64,000 nt of DNA from Saccharina japonica (taxonomy: Eukaryota > Sar > Phaeophyceae > Laminariales > Laminariaceae). A program made the position numbers and the translations under genes. Positions 23,401-35,400 of the stretch are shown here, piece by piece. Location: NCBI GenBank assembly GCA_008828725.1, contig MEHQ01003945.1:208146-272145 (forward strand). Direction: 5' to 3'. Numbering within the stretch: the stretch's first letter is position 1; the number at the start of each line of letters is the position of its first letter. Below the pieces are notes generated by a model, which had not been told where the DNA came from, made no database searches, and was given only the letters and a program-made list of their open reading frames with translations.

Positions 23401-26400
23401 ACTTACTGGACCAAGGCTTCAGTGAGTTGGCCATTAAACGGTCCCGACTTGCATGGACCTGTATAACCGAGAGCGTCACCGACCGCGAACTGCTCAGCCG
23501 AGTGTATGATACTAACTCCCCTAGCTTAGCTTGGCGTATGCTAGAGGACTGGTTCTTGCCCAAAACTTTGGCTGAAAAGTCGAAGTGGAAGCGGCAGTTC
23601 AACGATCTGGTCATGGAAAAGAGAGAAGAACCGATGAGATTTTTCGCTCGTGTAGACAAGATTGTCGGTGTTTTGGGATCCCTGGGAGTTCATTTGCCTG
23701 TAGAGGATGTAAACCTCAAAATCGTAGAAGTTCCTACCAGCGACTACGAATTCGAACAGCGCACGATACTGTACAAGGACGACATCATCCGGGCGGAAAT
23801 AGAGGCGATAGTCAGGCAACGGTATACAATTATGTCTAGGGGTGCAAACACCAAGACCTGTAACGTAGGACAGGCCCTAGTTGCGAACAAGCCCGGTCGC
23901 CGAAACCGTAAGGAGGATGGTAGTGGAAAGGGTGACCGAGCTGGTAAGGGAATTTCCGGTGGTGTTATGACAGCCAAGAACAACAGCACTGCCAGCGGTA
24001 AGAAGGACGGGGAGAAGAAGTACGACAACATGCGGAACAAGTATCACCGATGCTTGGAGCCAGGCCATCGATGGTTCGACGGCACCGCACACGTCATTCC
24101 CGCCGCGAAGAAGTCCCACAACGGCACTGGTGAGATTATAGGCTGTCTAGCGATTGGTATGCTTGGTAAGAGCGATGCGGTAGGAGAGCGCGAGCAGAGT
24201 AAGGACGGCACAGAGAAGTGGATAGCTGATAGTGGTTCAACCTTTCACATGACTAGATCAGCTGACTTGCTCCAAGACGTGCAACCATCCGAGGACAAGG
24301 TTAAGATTGGCAACGATACTTTCATAGACGTTGTGGGTTACGGGTCGCTGACGGTTGTTTTCCCCAACAAAGAAGAAGGCATCACAGTAAGGCTAGACAA
24401 GGTAGCATACGTGCCCAGCTTGGCTTTCAACTTTTTTCCCTAATGGCTGCGCACACGCGAGGAGTAGGTTTCTCAACTGACGATGAGGATATGAGCGTGA
24501 CCCTAGCGGACGGATGTCTTAGGTTTTGGAGTGATGGTTCTGGTTACTCTAACCACGGTAGACGGCTTGACCCCGATGACGAGTGCATCCCTTTTCCCGT
24601 GTCGGCTCTCGAACCCGTCGAGAGCGTCGTACAACCTGCTCTGCCTGCCCCCCTGGGCTTCCCTGTGATAGCCCCCGATAGTGTTGATCAGCGTGAGCCT
24701 GAGTCGCTCAGAAGTTTGACATTGGCAAGCGGGAACCTTGAGCAACTTGCTGATTCTGATCCTCTAGCGTTCCCCGTGATAGCCCCTGGTAGCGTGGACT
24801 CGCATGAGACTCCTGTAGACATCAACTTTTCCCACTGCGTGCACGGCCATGCTAACGAGTTTTTGTTGAGAGAGACTGCCAAATCACTAGGTGTAGAGCT
24901 GCTAGGTAGGTTGAGACCATGCACTGGTTGTTCGATGGCCAAGGGATACTGTAAGCCGGTCGCAAACAGTACAATATCACGCGCGACAGAGAAGCTAGGA
25001 AGAGTTTTCGTGGGTCTGAGTGGCCCTAAGAGTGTTCCTTCGTTGCTTGGTAAGAAGTACGTGATGATAGTGAAGGATGATTTTTCCCGGTACTCATGGG
25101 TATACTTCCTCGAGCGCAAGTCCGATGCTGCTGACGCATTTAGGAAGTTTTTGGCTGACGTACGTGCGGATGGTGTACCGTCGGAAGTAGAGAGAGTAAG
25201 GTCTGATAATGGGGGAGAGTTCTTTGGTGGGGATTTCGGGAACGTGTGCAGGCAGTATTGCATCAAACAGGAATTCACCAACGCAAAGTGTCCAGAGCTA
25301 AACGGCGTTGCCGAGCGAGCCCTCGGTATCATCCAAAACTCGGCGCTTGCTGCTCGCATCCAAGCCCCCATCCTCTTCCCACACGTCGAACTGCCACCGT
25401 CGGAGACCCTCTGGGCTGAGGCTGTACACTGGGCGTGTGCGGCCCTGAACTGCACCGCGACTGCGTCCAACCCGGGTAACAAGTCGCCGCACGAGATGTG
25501 GCATGGTAAGACTGCACCTGCGTCACCGCACCCGTTTCTTCGTCCGGGGTATTGTCGTTGGAACCGCCCGTCAAAGTCGTTCCCCAGGTGCGAGAGTAGC
25601 TTCTACCTCGGGCCAGGCATCGACCACCCCCGTGATTCATTGCGCATGCTGACACGGGCGAACAAGGTGATAGAAACAAGGGACGTCACCTGGGAGGCAC
25701 CTCCGGTCATGGGGGTGCCGCCGGTGCAACTGCAACAGCCGGCATCGCCGGAACTGGCAGGGGCGCCGGAGCTGGGAGGGACGCCAGAGCTGGGAGGGGC
25801 GTCGGAGCTGGGAGGGACGCCGGAGCCGGGAGGGCTAGATGAATTCGATTCTGGCCCACCGACTCCATTGCCACTGCTGGGGAGGGGAATCCCCCATCAG
25901 CGTCGAGTGGCTCCTCCAGCGGGGAGTGTAGGCCATGGTGGCCAAGGTGAACCGGGTTATGTAGACGGCGAAAGTCTGCCAGCCCCCGACGCCACTATTC
26001 CCCCACCAGGTGATTCTGTGTCGTCGGTGGACAGCGAGCCGTCTGTCGACGGCGACCTGTCGGTCGAGGAGAGCGAGACGACGTCATCGGACGAGAGCGA
26101 TCCTGTTCCTACGATGGCACGGACTGCGGCGCGTCAACTGGAGTCGAGCCTGCTAGGGTTCAGAGGTGGCGAGGAGCTTGGGCGAACTAGGGCGCAGACG
26201 CGAGCGCTCAATCAAGATGCAGCTGGCCTGGTGAGTATGTTCGGGCCCGATGAAGGGGGGAAACTAATCCATGGGCTTCTGGCGGTACAGGAGGTTACCC
26301 GTAAGCCGGGCGAGTTACCTAAATGCCTCGTCCGGGAAGCGGGACCGGAGCCAGTCTCGTACCCCGCGGCATGCTCGTCGGAGTACTCCGACGTATGGAT

Positions 26401-29400
26401 GGAGGCGATGACGAAGGAGTTCGATGGGCTTGTGTCGGCCGGAACCTTTGCGGAAGTGACTGAAATTCCTGGGGGGTGCAACATCGTAGACGCCAAGTGG
26501 CTGTACAAGTGGAAGGGAGATTCGCATGGTATGGTTGACAGGGCAAAGGCCCGCATGGTAGCTATGGGTTACAGCCAGGTAGAAGGAGTAGACTACTTTG
26601 AGACGTTTGCCCCTACGGCTTCTGCTACGTCTAACAGGTTGGTAGCGGCGATGGCGTGTAAGCTAGACTGGGACCTGAGGCACTTAGATGTAGACCAGGC
26701 TTTCATCCAGTCTGAGTTGGACACCGATATCTACTTACGTCTGCCCCCCGGTTGTGGATCAGTATCTGATGAGGTGGTGCTTCTCAACAAAGCCCTTTAC
26801 GGCTTGAAGCAGAGTGGTCGAGCGTGGTATCAGCTGTTGTCGTCAACCCTGGTAGAGTGTGGTTTCGAGCAATGCTTGGTAGATCCCTGTGTGTTTCGTT
26901 TGGTGGTTGGTGGTGACGTTGTGGCGATGATGGTCTTCCATGTGGACGACATCAAAATTGCAGCTACTGAGGTGGTAACTGAAGTAGTGGTCAGTGCCCT
27001 CAACCAGAGATTTCCCACCAAACATCTCGGGGAGGTAGAATGGTACATGGGCAGCGAGTACAAGAGGGACCGGGAGAAAGGGACTTTGGAGATTTCTCAG
27101 ACTCAGTTCATTCGGAGCGTACTGAATCGTTTTGGTGTTTCAAACTCTAGCCCTATCCCCGCTACCCCTTTCTTGGACCTCAGGCCCTTAAGCGAGGAGG
27201 AAACTGTGGTCGATGTACCGTTCCGTGAGATCGTGGGGAGCCTGATGTGGATCGCAAACCAGACAAGACCCGATATCGCAAATGCGGTTCGGGCAATCGC
27301 ACGGTTTTCACATGACCCCAAGCCGATTCACTACAAGGCGGCGCAGAAGATTCTCGAGTATCTGAATGCCACGTCCGAGTTAGGCTTAATTTTCCGGAGG
27401 GATAGCGACGTGGGTTCTGTTCAGATGGAATTTGATTTGGAGACGTACGTGGACGCAGACTACGCCCATAAGGCGGAGGACAGGCGTTCTGTTTCTGGTG
27501 TTGCAGTTTGCTGCGGGGGTACGCTAGTGTCTTGGTTCTCTAGGACGCAGAAATGCGTCACCCTATCTACCACTGAGGCAGAGTACGTAGCAATGGCAGA
27601 CGGGGTCAAGGAGGCCTTATATGTGAGGGGGATGCTGGCGTTCCTGATGCCCTGTCTAGGGCCGATGGGCATTGGCGTGTACGAGGACAATAAGGGGGCG
27701 ATAGACCTAGCTAAGAACCCCTTGAGCTCGTCCAACAGTAAGCACATTGACGTACGGTACCATTTTCTGAGGGAGTTGGTTTCCAGTGGTGACATCTCTG
27801 TGCAGTATCTTCGGTCGGAAGATCAGCATGCGGATATCCTAACGAAAGCGATTGGTAGAGAGAGTTTCGAGAGGCACCGCGATTTCCTTTTGGGTAGGGG
27901 TTAGGTTTCAATATTTTCCTGATCTTCTAGTGGAATATATTATTTGAGGTAGGCTTTCATAGCAAGCGCTTCGATCTAGTTTTGCCGATACCCGCGGTGT
28001 CCCCGCACAGGCATGGTAGTGGATACACCAAGGGAGGGTGTTCGATATAGGTTATATCCACTAACAGAGTGGCGGATCGGCCGCTCCGCTTGCGGCAGTA
28101 CGGGATTTACAGTAGCCCATAAACATTACCTGGTATGTGGAAAGTCCATTGACTATAGGGAACGGGACATTGCGGGCTATTCTGGAAGTGAGAATTGTTG
28201 TTTTGTGGCCCGTATTGGACCTCGGTTTGTGGTTCGGGAACGTGCGAGGGATTGTGGTTGGTGGGCAATCGTGATGGGTAGGAGCTCGCGCTCCCACCTC
28301 ATCTCACTCCAACCTGCACCCACTCCAAACCCTCTTCTCCTCGTGTTCCCTTGGGTACTGCTGTAATATTCAAGACATAAACACATCATCTTCGTTTCTC
28401 TGGGACATACTGCATAGGGCAGTACTTGTCTGGGCTCACAGCTCGGGGCTGTTGGTGCCACTCCGTCTCCTGATCATCACTGTCAATTGAATACGCCGCC
28501 GTTGATAAACTACTTTCTCGTACCAGTGCAAATGTCTACACAAAAACAGAAGAACGTATGTGGTGGTACCCTCCAAGTTTACGGTGCAGTAGTGGCCTTA
28601 CGGGTTACGGTGCTGCTGGGATGTGTCTACCCCAAACTTGGTTTGAAACGTACGAGCAGGTTATGTGCCTACTGTCTGGTGTTATACGTGGTTGCTCGTT
28701 GCGGCTTCCTTGTTCGCCTGATTGTGGTGCGTTTGAGGCACTCAGAAATGTCCAAACTGTCACGCACGAAATATCCTTTACGATTGCGTTGTAACTCAGG
28801 CTAGCACGATAACACGTTGATTGGGAACCAACGGTGAACTCTAGATATATTTCCTGTTTTTGTTTTGTCGGTTCATAAATAAATGTATAGTTGGCAGCGA
28901 GCTGCAACACGTACGACCGCTTTACTACGTGTTAGAAAATAAAACGCTCGACAAAACCAAATTCGTATTCCGGTGCACTAAATAGAGTATCCTGGCATAG
29001 TTATGACTGCTTGTTGAGCATCTATGTCGCGTTTGTCGCGCAAACGAGACGAGAGTGCGAATGGGGGGTAGGCCCACTCTTCTAGTAATCATGCGAGTAA
29101 ATGTACCCGTCCTGGACACAAACCTACATCACCACCACTCTATCACAAACTGCGTTGCGCATATGTGAGGTTAAACGTGCACAATTACCTCAAAGTGCAA
29201 AGTATATGTCGCTCAGGGGCTGTCTTTAGGGGTAGCATCACGGTTTTATGGTAGGATTTTCGCGGGAGAGGAGACCAGCCCAATCAGCCGAACGAGGACA
29301 GCTGCTATAACACTGTCGAAGACAACTTTGGAGTCAACAGCCGTGTATACGTCGTTTCGATACTGGTTAAAGTACGGTGATACACAACACGACTAGACTT

Positions 29401-32400
29401 CGCCAATGCACAATACCAGAGTGAATATTTACACCGACTGTTTGGCCACGCGATAGGTCTCAACACCCTTTCGCGATATTCGGGAGTTATTAAGATTATG
29501 TGTGCTGGATTTCGTAGATTTTTTCCAAGAACGCCCTGGCAGTAACTATCCCAAAAGGCGATGGCACACTTGGTTGAACCAAGCGCTCCGAGAAATCCAA
29601 CAACAATCGCCGCCTTCCTAGTTGCTTACCTCCATTGCCTGTCAGGTCGCCACGAAGTATTTTTTTATCGGTGATGGTAAAAATTGTATTCGAAGCATAC
29701 ACAGCACCTGCGAGTATTGGCAAAACAAAAGGGTGGGATTTCTTCAGGCCGATGGGGCCGATGCTTTGTTCGAACGTATTGTTTGGAAAAGTAACGAGTA
29801 CTTCAACGAAACTACTGACGTTGCATGTTGCAGCGAATTCGGAAGATGCTTCAAACCCCTAACATTAAACTTGCATTCCATCGCATCGTCAACGAGAGAG
29901 GAACTCGTCAATATATTCGATATTATGAACTTGGCTTAGCACACAATGTACAATGAAGCGATGAGACGAGGGCGTACCTGGAAGTGTAGCGATTCGGAGG
30001 ACTACGGTGGAGTAATCTGGTATAGACCGGTCGGTTGTTCGGACATATGGACACAATGCTGTCTGCGCCGTACATTCAATACATTGGTCACGACAGTAAT
30101 AGTGGTCAGGCTCTTCCCAGAGTTTAGTTCCTAGGCACCGATCACGATTCGTCACAGGAATAAGCTCGACACATAGTCAATGGTTGCAGGATGTTAATCC
30201 TTGCCGTGCCGATAGAGGGCAGGGGATCTCTGTCGCGTAATGGAAGTATTCCACGATTCGGCCCTCGAGCAAAGGCAACGGTGCTGGGTTCAATCGCATC
30301 ACATGTAAACATTATCGAAAACCCGGGTTGGATGGGTAGTTCGCACGATGGGCATATATTATTGTTTGAATAGGGCATGCTGCCAGCCCCCGTCTGCACA
30401 AAGGCCAGCCGGCAATCGAATACTTGGTCCTATATGTCTTACCGCCAACAACAGCGGCATTATAAAACTAGCCGCGGATACATATTTTGAGTCAAGAGAC
30501 AAGAAGCGAAACGGGTCGGCCTTGGACTATTAATGGATGATTGATCCAGAACGTGAACGTCTCCAATATTCAGAGTTACTACTGGTTTGAGCTCTCGCCG
30601 TAAAGTATGGGTATCCAGCCCCGGAAGAGAACGAAGGCGCGAGGCACACGACACCCCAGATGGGCTACGCGATACGAACATAAACGTATACCGTAACGTA
30701 CGGGTGCAGATATAACTACAGAAAGTACGGGTGGTATCGCCAGCACCGTATATTGGCATATGCATTACGTTTGCGACCTGGCGCCAAGGCATCTGCCTCG
30801 CTGAGAATGTTTGCTTTTTGTGTCCTTGGCGTTTTACTTTGTTGCGAGAGACGGACTGGGGTGAATCCATACCATCCACACAACAACAAGAAAATCCACA
30901 GGAGTGATCGCCTCTCATGCCCACTCTGACGACGCACATGCCTTCCACACTGGGTGGCGAACTGTAACCGACGAACGCACTGCTCGACCCCCCCACATGG
31001 GAAATATTGATTACTCAGCAACGCAGACCTAAAAGCGCTGTGCATTCGGATGGAAAATTCACAACATCACTCGACGTAGTGAGTCGACCCCAGGCAATAC
31101 TGGTTCCCGACCATGTTTATCCCATTCGAGGCGCACAGCAAGGGTCCAACACAGCCAGCAAAAGCACCCGTACAAGACAGACTGGACAGGGGTTTCGGAT
31201 GCATTCATTTATGGTGCATGATACGGTAGCACATATTATTTAACCACCGGTGCTAATATCAAATAGTTCAAGTTTATGGAGCAGGGCAGTATAAATAAGT
31301 TGGAGCCAAGAGTGGCAATAGAACTCTTGCTCGCCAAACGATAATACTCATCTGTATGTTTCCAGTCACAGGCGGGCTGGTGGCGTTGGGCGATATGTAA
31401 GCCAAGGCTACCCAAGATTGTATGCCGAAAAGCGTTGTGAGAATATTGCTTCCCCAAACTTTGCACCGTAAGCAGGAATTGCGGAATGTTCTACAGTAGA
31501 CAATAAACTTTAAAACGTACAGAAGCGAAGGTAGGGTTTTGTAGAAAATTGCGGCGCCGTTTTATCTCCATACCATTGCCTTAAAAGCACCTATCAACTT
31601 CCATGCTCAGAACGCACCACGCACAACATGCTGTTGTTAAAGCCCCACACAGCACGACAACTGCTGGGAGCACACAGAGTTGGAGAGGTGTTGCTGAGGA
31701 ATGACGCGGACGAGTGGCGTTTGATTATTATAAATGGCCGCCGCTACAACCCGCACTGCGCGCACTTGGTGTCGTGGAAGATACCTCGTTCGGAAACAAG
31801 GAGGATGCGTCGTTCCGAAACGACTCCTGCTATACTCGTGCTCTAACCTCCTTGCTTGTCGAGTGCAACAGAACGGTGACAGTTCGTCTATCGAATTAAT
31901 TTCACAACACTGCGGCGACAGCAGCAGCAGCAGCAGCCGCGTCGGCGGCAGCGACGGCGGCGGCGGCGGTGGCGACGGTCTGTGATTACCGCTTCCTGAA
32001 TGCCAATCTATAAAAGCAAGCGGAGCTGATCGCGCCGTTGCGGTGGTCTTCGCAGCTCAGAGCAGGGCGGTCCAAACAATGAAAGTTACAAAATTATCTT
32101 GCTAGCTGCTCAGCTGCTGGTGGTTCTATTTATCGTTGCTGCCACCGCGGGGAGCGTCTGTAGTAAATACGGACTGCTGGCTTGTCTGTTGTTGTGGATT
32201 GGCACCGACGGTGCTTCGGGTAACTCTACTGCTGCTGGCGTTGTTTGTTTACCGTTGCTACTCAAATGATGTGTTCAGCTTTTGAATCGGAAACTATTAT
32301 AGGTTGCCGTACCCCCCCCCGCTCCCCTGTCAAATTCGGCGCGAATGGTGTGTGGAGGCGGGTGTTTGGCGTTTCTTCTCCGCAACCACTACACAATCAT

Positions 32401-35400
32401 GATGGGAAGGTAATTCAGTTAGATTAGCAGACGAAACGTTAATTCGTAGAACCTCAGTTTCGTAATCGATATTGTTACTGGGGAAAACACTCGAATATGT
32501 GCGCACTGTAACGGTTCACTGGAGGGCGGGCTTGTAAACATGACTCCACTACAGGCCTTCCTGATTGTGCTCCGGCGGTTATATACGGTGCTGGAGTTGT
32601 TAATACTTCTGAATTGTCTCCTCACGGCTATATCGTCGTCGATATTTGACGTGAAGCACGCAGAGACCAAACACCGACAAGTTTAGACCCCCAATGTTAG
32701 GGCACCCGCAATAGCACAATATATATTGAGCGTTTGGTACGTTTGAAACAAAAAGGAGCGCATTGTCGTACTTATGTACACATCGTGGCTACTACTTTCG
32801 GTACACAGCCAATAACCGACTGGTAATACACAAGACGTGCATATACACCTGCAATGAGGGAACAGAGGAAGACCTCCTCCGCCCCCTTTGATGTTTGAAA
32901 CACGAACGTATTTGAGCAAGGTGCGAAATTAAGCGGTGTCTGAATCAGCGACACACGGGTAAACAAAGGCATCTAGAACCGGAAATTTGAATGTAAGGGG
33001 TTTATTACCTACGATGGCTGCAGCGGGAAGGAAACCCATACTACTGTTACCTGATGTTTGTAAGGTACGAGTAAGCAACCGCCTACCGGCGAAAGCGGGG
33101 ATAGCCGCAAGATTAGTCGGTAAACATGGAGGGGGAAGCCGTAATAATAGAAGAACACCTACTTGAGTTTGTGATTTGTTTTTTTCGGGGTGTGCACAGC
33201 AAATATAGTGGCAACCGGTTATCTTGATGCTGGTGAGGGCTAGGCACTACGATTGCTAAGGCAAACGGTATACTCGTTTTCCGGAGAGGTATAACAACGT
33301 TTTATACCACCCATCATCCTTGTGGTACATGATCCCCGCATCGGCTTCATCCCACCGAGCTATCAACCCTTATAAACATGATGGGCACATACACTTGTTT
33401 GCGTCCATAGGGGTGACAGCGAAGCGGACGTTGTTGGTGCAATAGTAGTAAGCACTCGACACCCCAACCGTCGTAAAGACCACGGGATTCAACGGCTGTA
33501 GTACATCGTGCGTCAAGAACCATATAAACTCAACATCCAACCCAGATGGATGATTTTTCTATTGCGTTTGATAACGGCAGCGTAGACGTGGCCCCGCCAA
33601 CACCGCGATTGATATCCCGACTGCTATGCGCTGGGTTTAAATCACTTGAACATATTGTTGGGTTGTAATTCGGATAATATTGCTCGTGCTCGCGTAAGCA
33701 CTGGTGGTACCGCGAGACGCGATCTATTCGGTACAGTTGTGAAATCACTGTGCGCACGTAATTGTTGATGGGTGCTATATGCTCCTTATATGTACCCCTT
33801 TTATTACCGATTCTTGGAATGTTCGAGACGTATGAGTAGTATTTGCGCAATGTTTGTTCTTCAGCTCGATAAGATGGTACGTACAGTAGCATGTCCCTTC
33901 GGCGATCAGGGTGCTTTATTCGCGTAGAATGTGCATTGTTTTGTGCTGTAAGGACGTTGGTGCGTCCCGTGTATGAACACGGACACGTGTGGAATAAGCC
34001 ATTGGTGTAGAGCTCGAAACCTCAGTATAATCAGAATACGCCTCCACAGGCGCAACATCGAACCTTTTTTTCATATTAAACGACGCCTGCACTGTGATCA
34101 GCGGCTGGGAAAGAGTAAGAGTGTGACATGTTCTGCGGTGAGTGCGGATTAAGTGCGGTGCTTCCACCAGAAAGGTCACAAATTGTGCACCTTGCGTTGG
34201 CGTGCTCACGGCATTACGAATAACGAGCAATGTGCAAATTCTATACGCAAATAAATATCGTTGGGAAGAAAGATGGCTGATGACCTCGTATTTGTGGAAT
34301 GCACCGATTCGTTTTACTACCACTGCGAGGCTATCGTGAATTTGTAGCCGATATTTTCCTCAAACGAGTGAATGTCCGATTAATTAAAGCCTGTAACATG
34401 GCTGTTCCAACGAAAATATATACCCAATCCAATTCAACATAAAGTCGGGTCGGCCCAGAATGTCGGGCCGAAATATATTGTTTTTTTGTTTAATGACTTG
34501 GGGTGTCTAAAAACCACATTTATAGCCACTAATGAGAGCACGCCTTTCATACCATACAATCCAAAACAGTTTGAGCCAATTTGATGAACCCAAACAACCT
34601 GTTAAAAAAGAAAGTAAAACCGGAGACGTCACCCAACCATTAGGCTACCGGTACTTAGGTAGGTTGTATAAACACGGCATCTCACCGAGTTTAGGTCGGA
34701 GCCTAAGCCCGTGTTATGTTTGTCGGCCATAGTTAGCCTACCATAGACAGAGGGATCGTATGCCTAGACTTCTTGACTAATGCAAAGACATTCAAATAAC
34801 CGAGAAACAGCCATTTCTGCTTCAAACAACCGCTATTCGACACGTTTCATTTCGAGAGGTTATACTAATTAAAACGTATTTTGGCAAAACCACAGCGGTT
34901 GGATTTTTTAGCGTCAGACATTTTGCAGGAAATCAAACGAGCAAACAACGCCGTTGGAGCTCACATGTTGGTTTTTGTTTCACGCTAGCGTTAAGTTAGT
35001 TCGATCGTAACGAACATTTGCACATACTATGCAGCTTCTCTGACACACGCAAACAAAACAGATGCGGAATCCGTCTTGATAACGAGTTTGGTTCAGCGAA
35101 TACATGGGATGCCATACTAATTTAAATGCCAGTGCCGCTCCGGACCCCCGGTAACCGGTAAAACGTAATGGCTACCCAGACCGTACACGACTATGATCGT
35201 CCAGCAAAAATAAAGGAAGATCTGTGCAAATGTTCGTCTGATCGAACTCAAACGACTTCGAAAAAGTGATTGTTTCCGCGACTTGGTCATTGCTTACCAG
35301 CCGGTAGCGTTCCCGCGCTGAGAGGGTTGATCGGGCTTTATTTTTGGAGTGGAAGTGAGCAAGGAACGGAGCGGCCCAATGTGATCCACATCCAGGCGTA

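Larger units (their letters stand above)
22464..28493 (+). mobile_element. Ty1/copia LTR retrotransposon
   Basis: The element is 6,030 bp with two 455-bp direct LTRs, a 5-bp target duplication, a polypurine tract, and gag-protease and integrase-RT-RNase H frames in copia order. The LTRs differ at about seven sites (about 98.5 percent identical), so insertion was recent. It lies antisense in an intron of the beta-helix gene. Defects seen are the -1 offset between the two frames, loss of one catalytic integrase residue and loss of two zinc-knuckle cysteines. I did not recognise a standard primer-binding site after the left LTR. Confidence 0.95.
22267..29629 (-). other. Intron (7.4 kb) carrying a copia retrotransposon
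   Basis: It runs from donor GTAAGC (at 29629) to acceptor TGTTGCAG (22267). Without the 6.03 kb element and one target-site copy the intron would be about 1.3 kb, close to the shorter introns of this gene. The host-derived parts (22267-22458 and 28499-29629) hold nothing else I recognise. Confidence 0.75.

Noticed and set aside
22464..28493. Endogenous virus other than a retrotransposon
   Set aside because: Domain order (protease, integrase, reverse transcriptase, RNase H) and the lack of an envelope frame identify Ty1/copia.
29889..30155. Cysteine-rich minus-strand frame (YYCRDQCIEC)
   Set aside because: No matching splice sites, and the spacing does not fit the GCC2/GCC3 pattern seen at 13042.
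30240..30300. tRNA B-box-like word (GGGTTCAATCGC)
   Set aside because: No matching A-box and no cloverleaf stems could be drawn around it.
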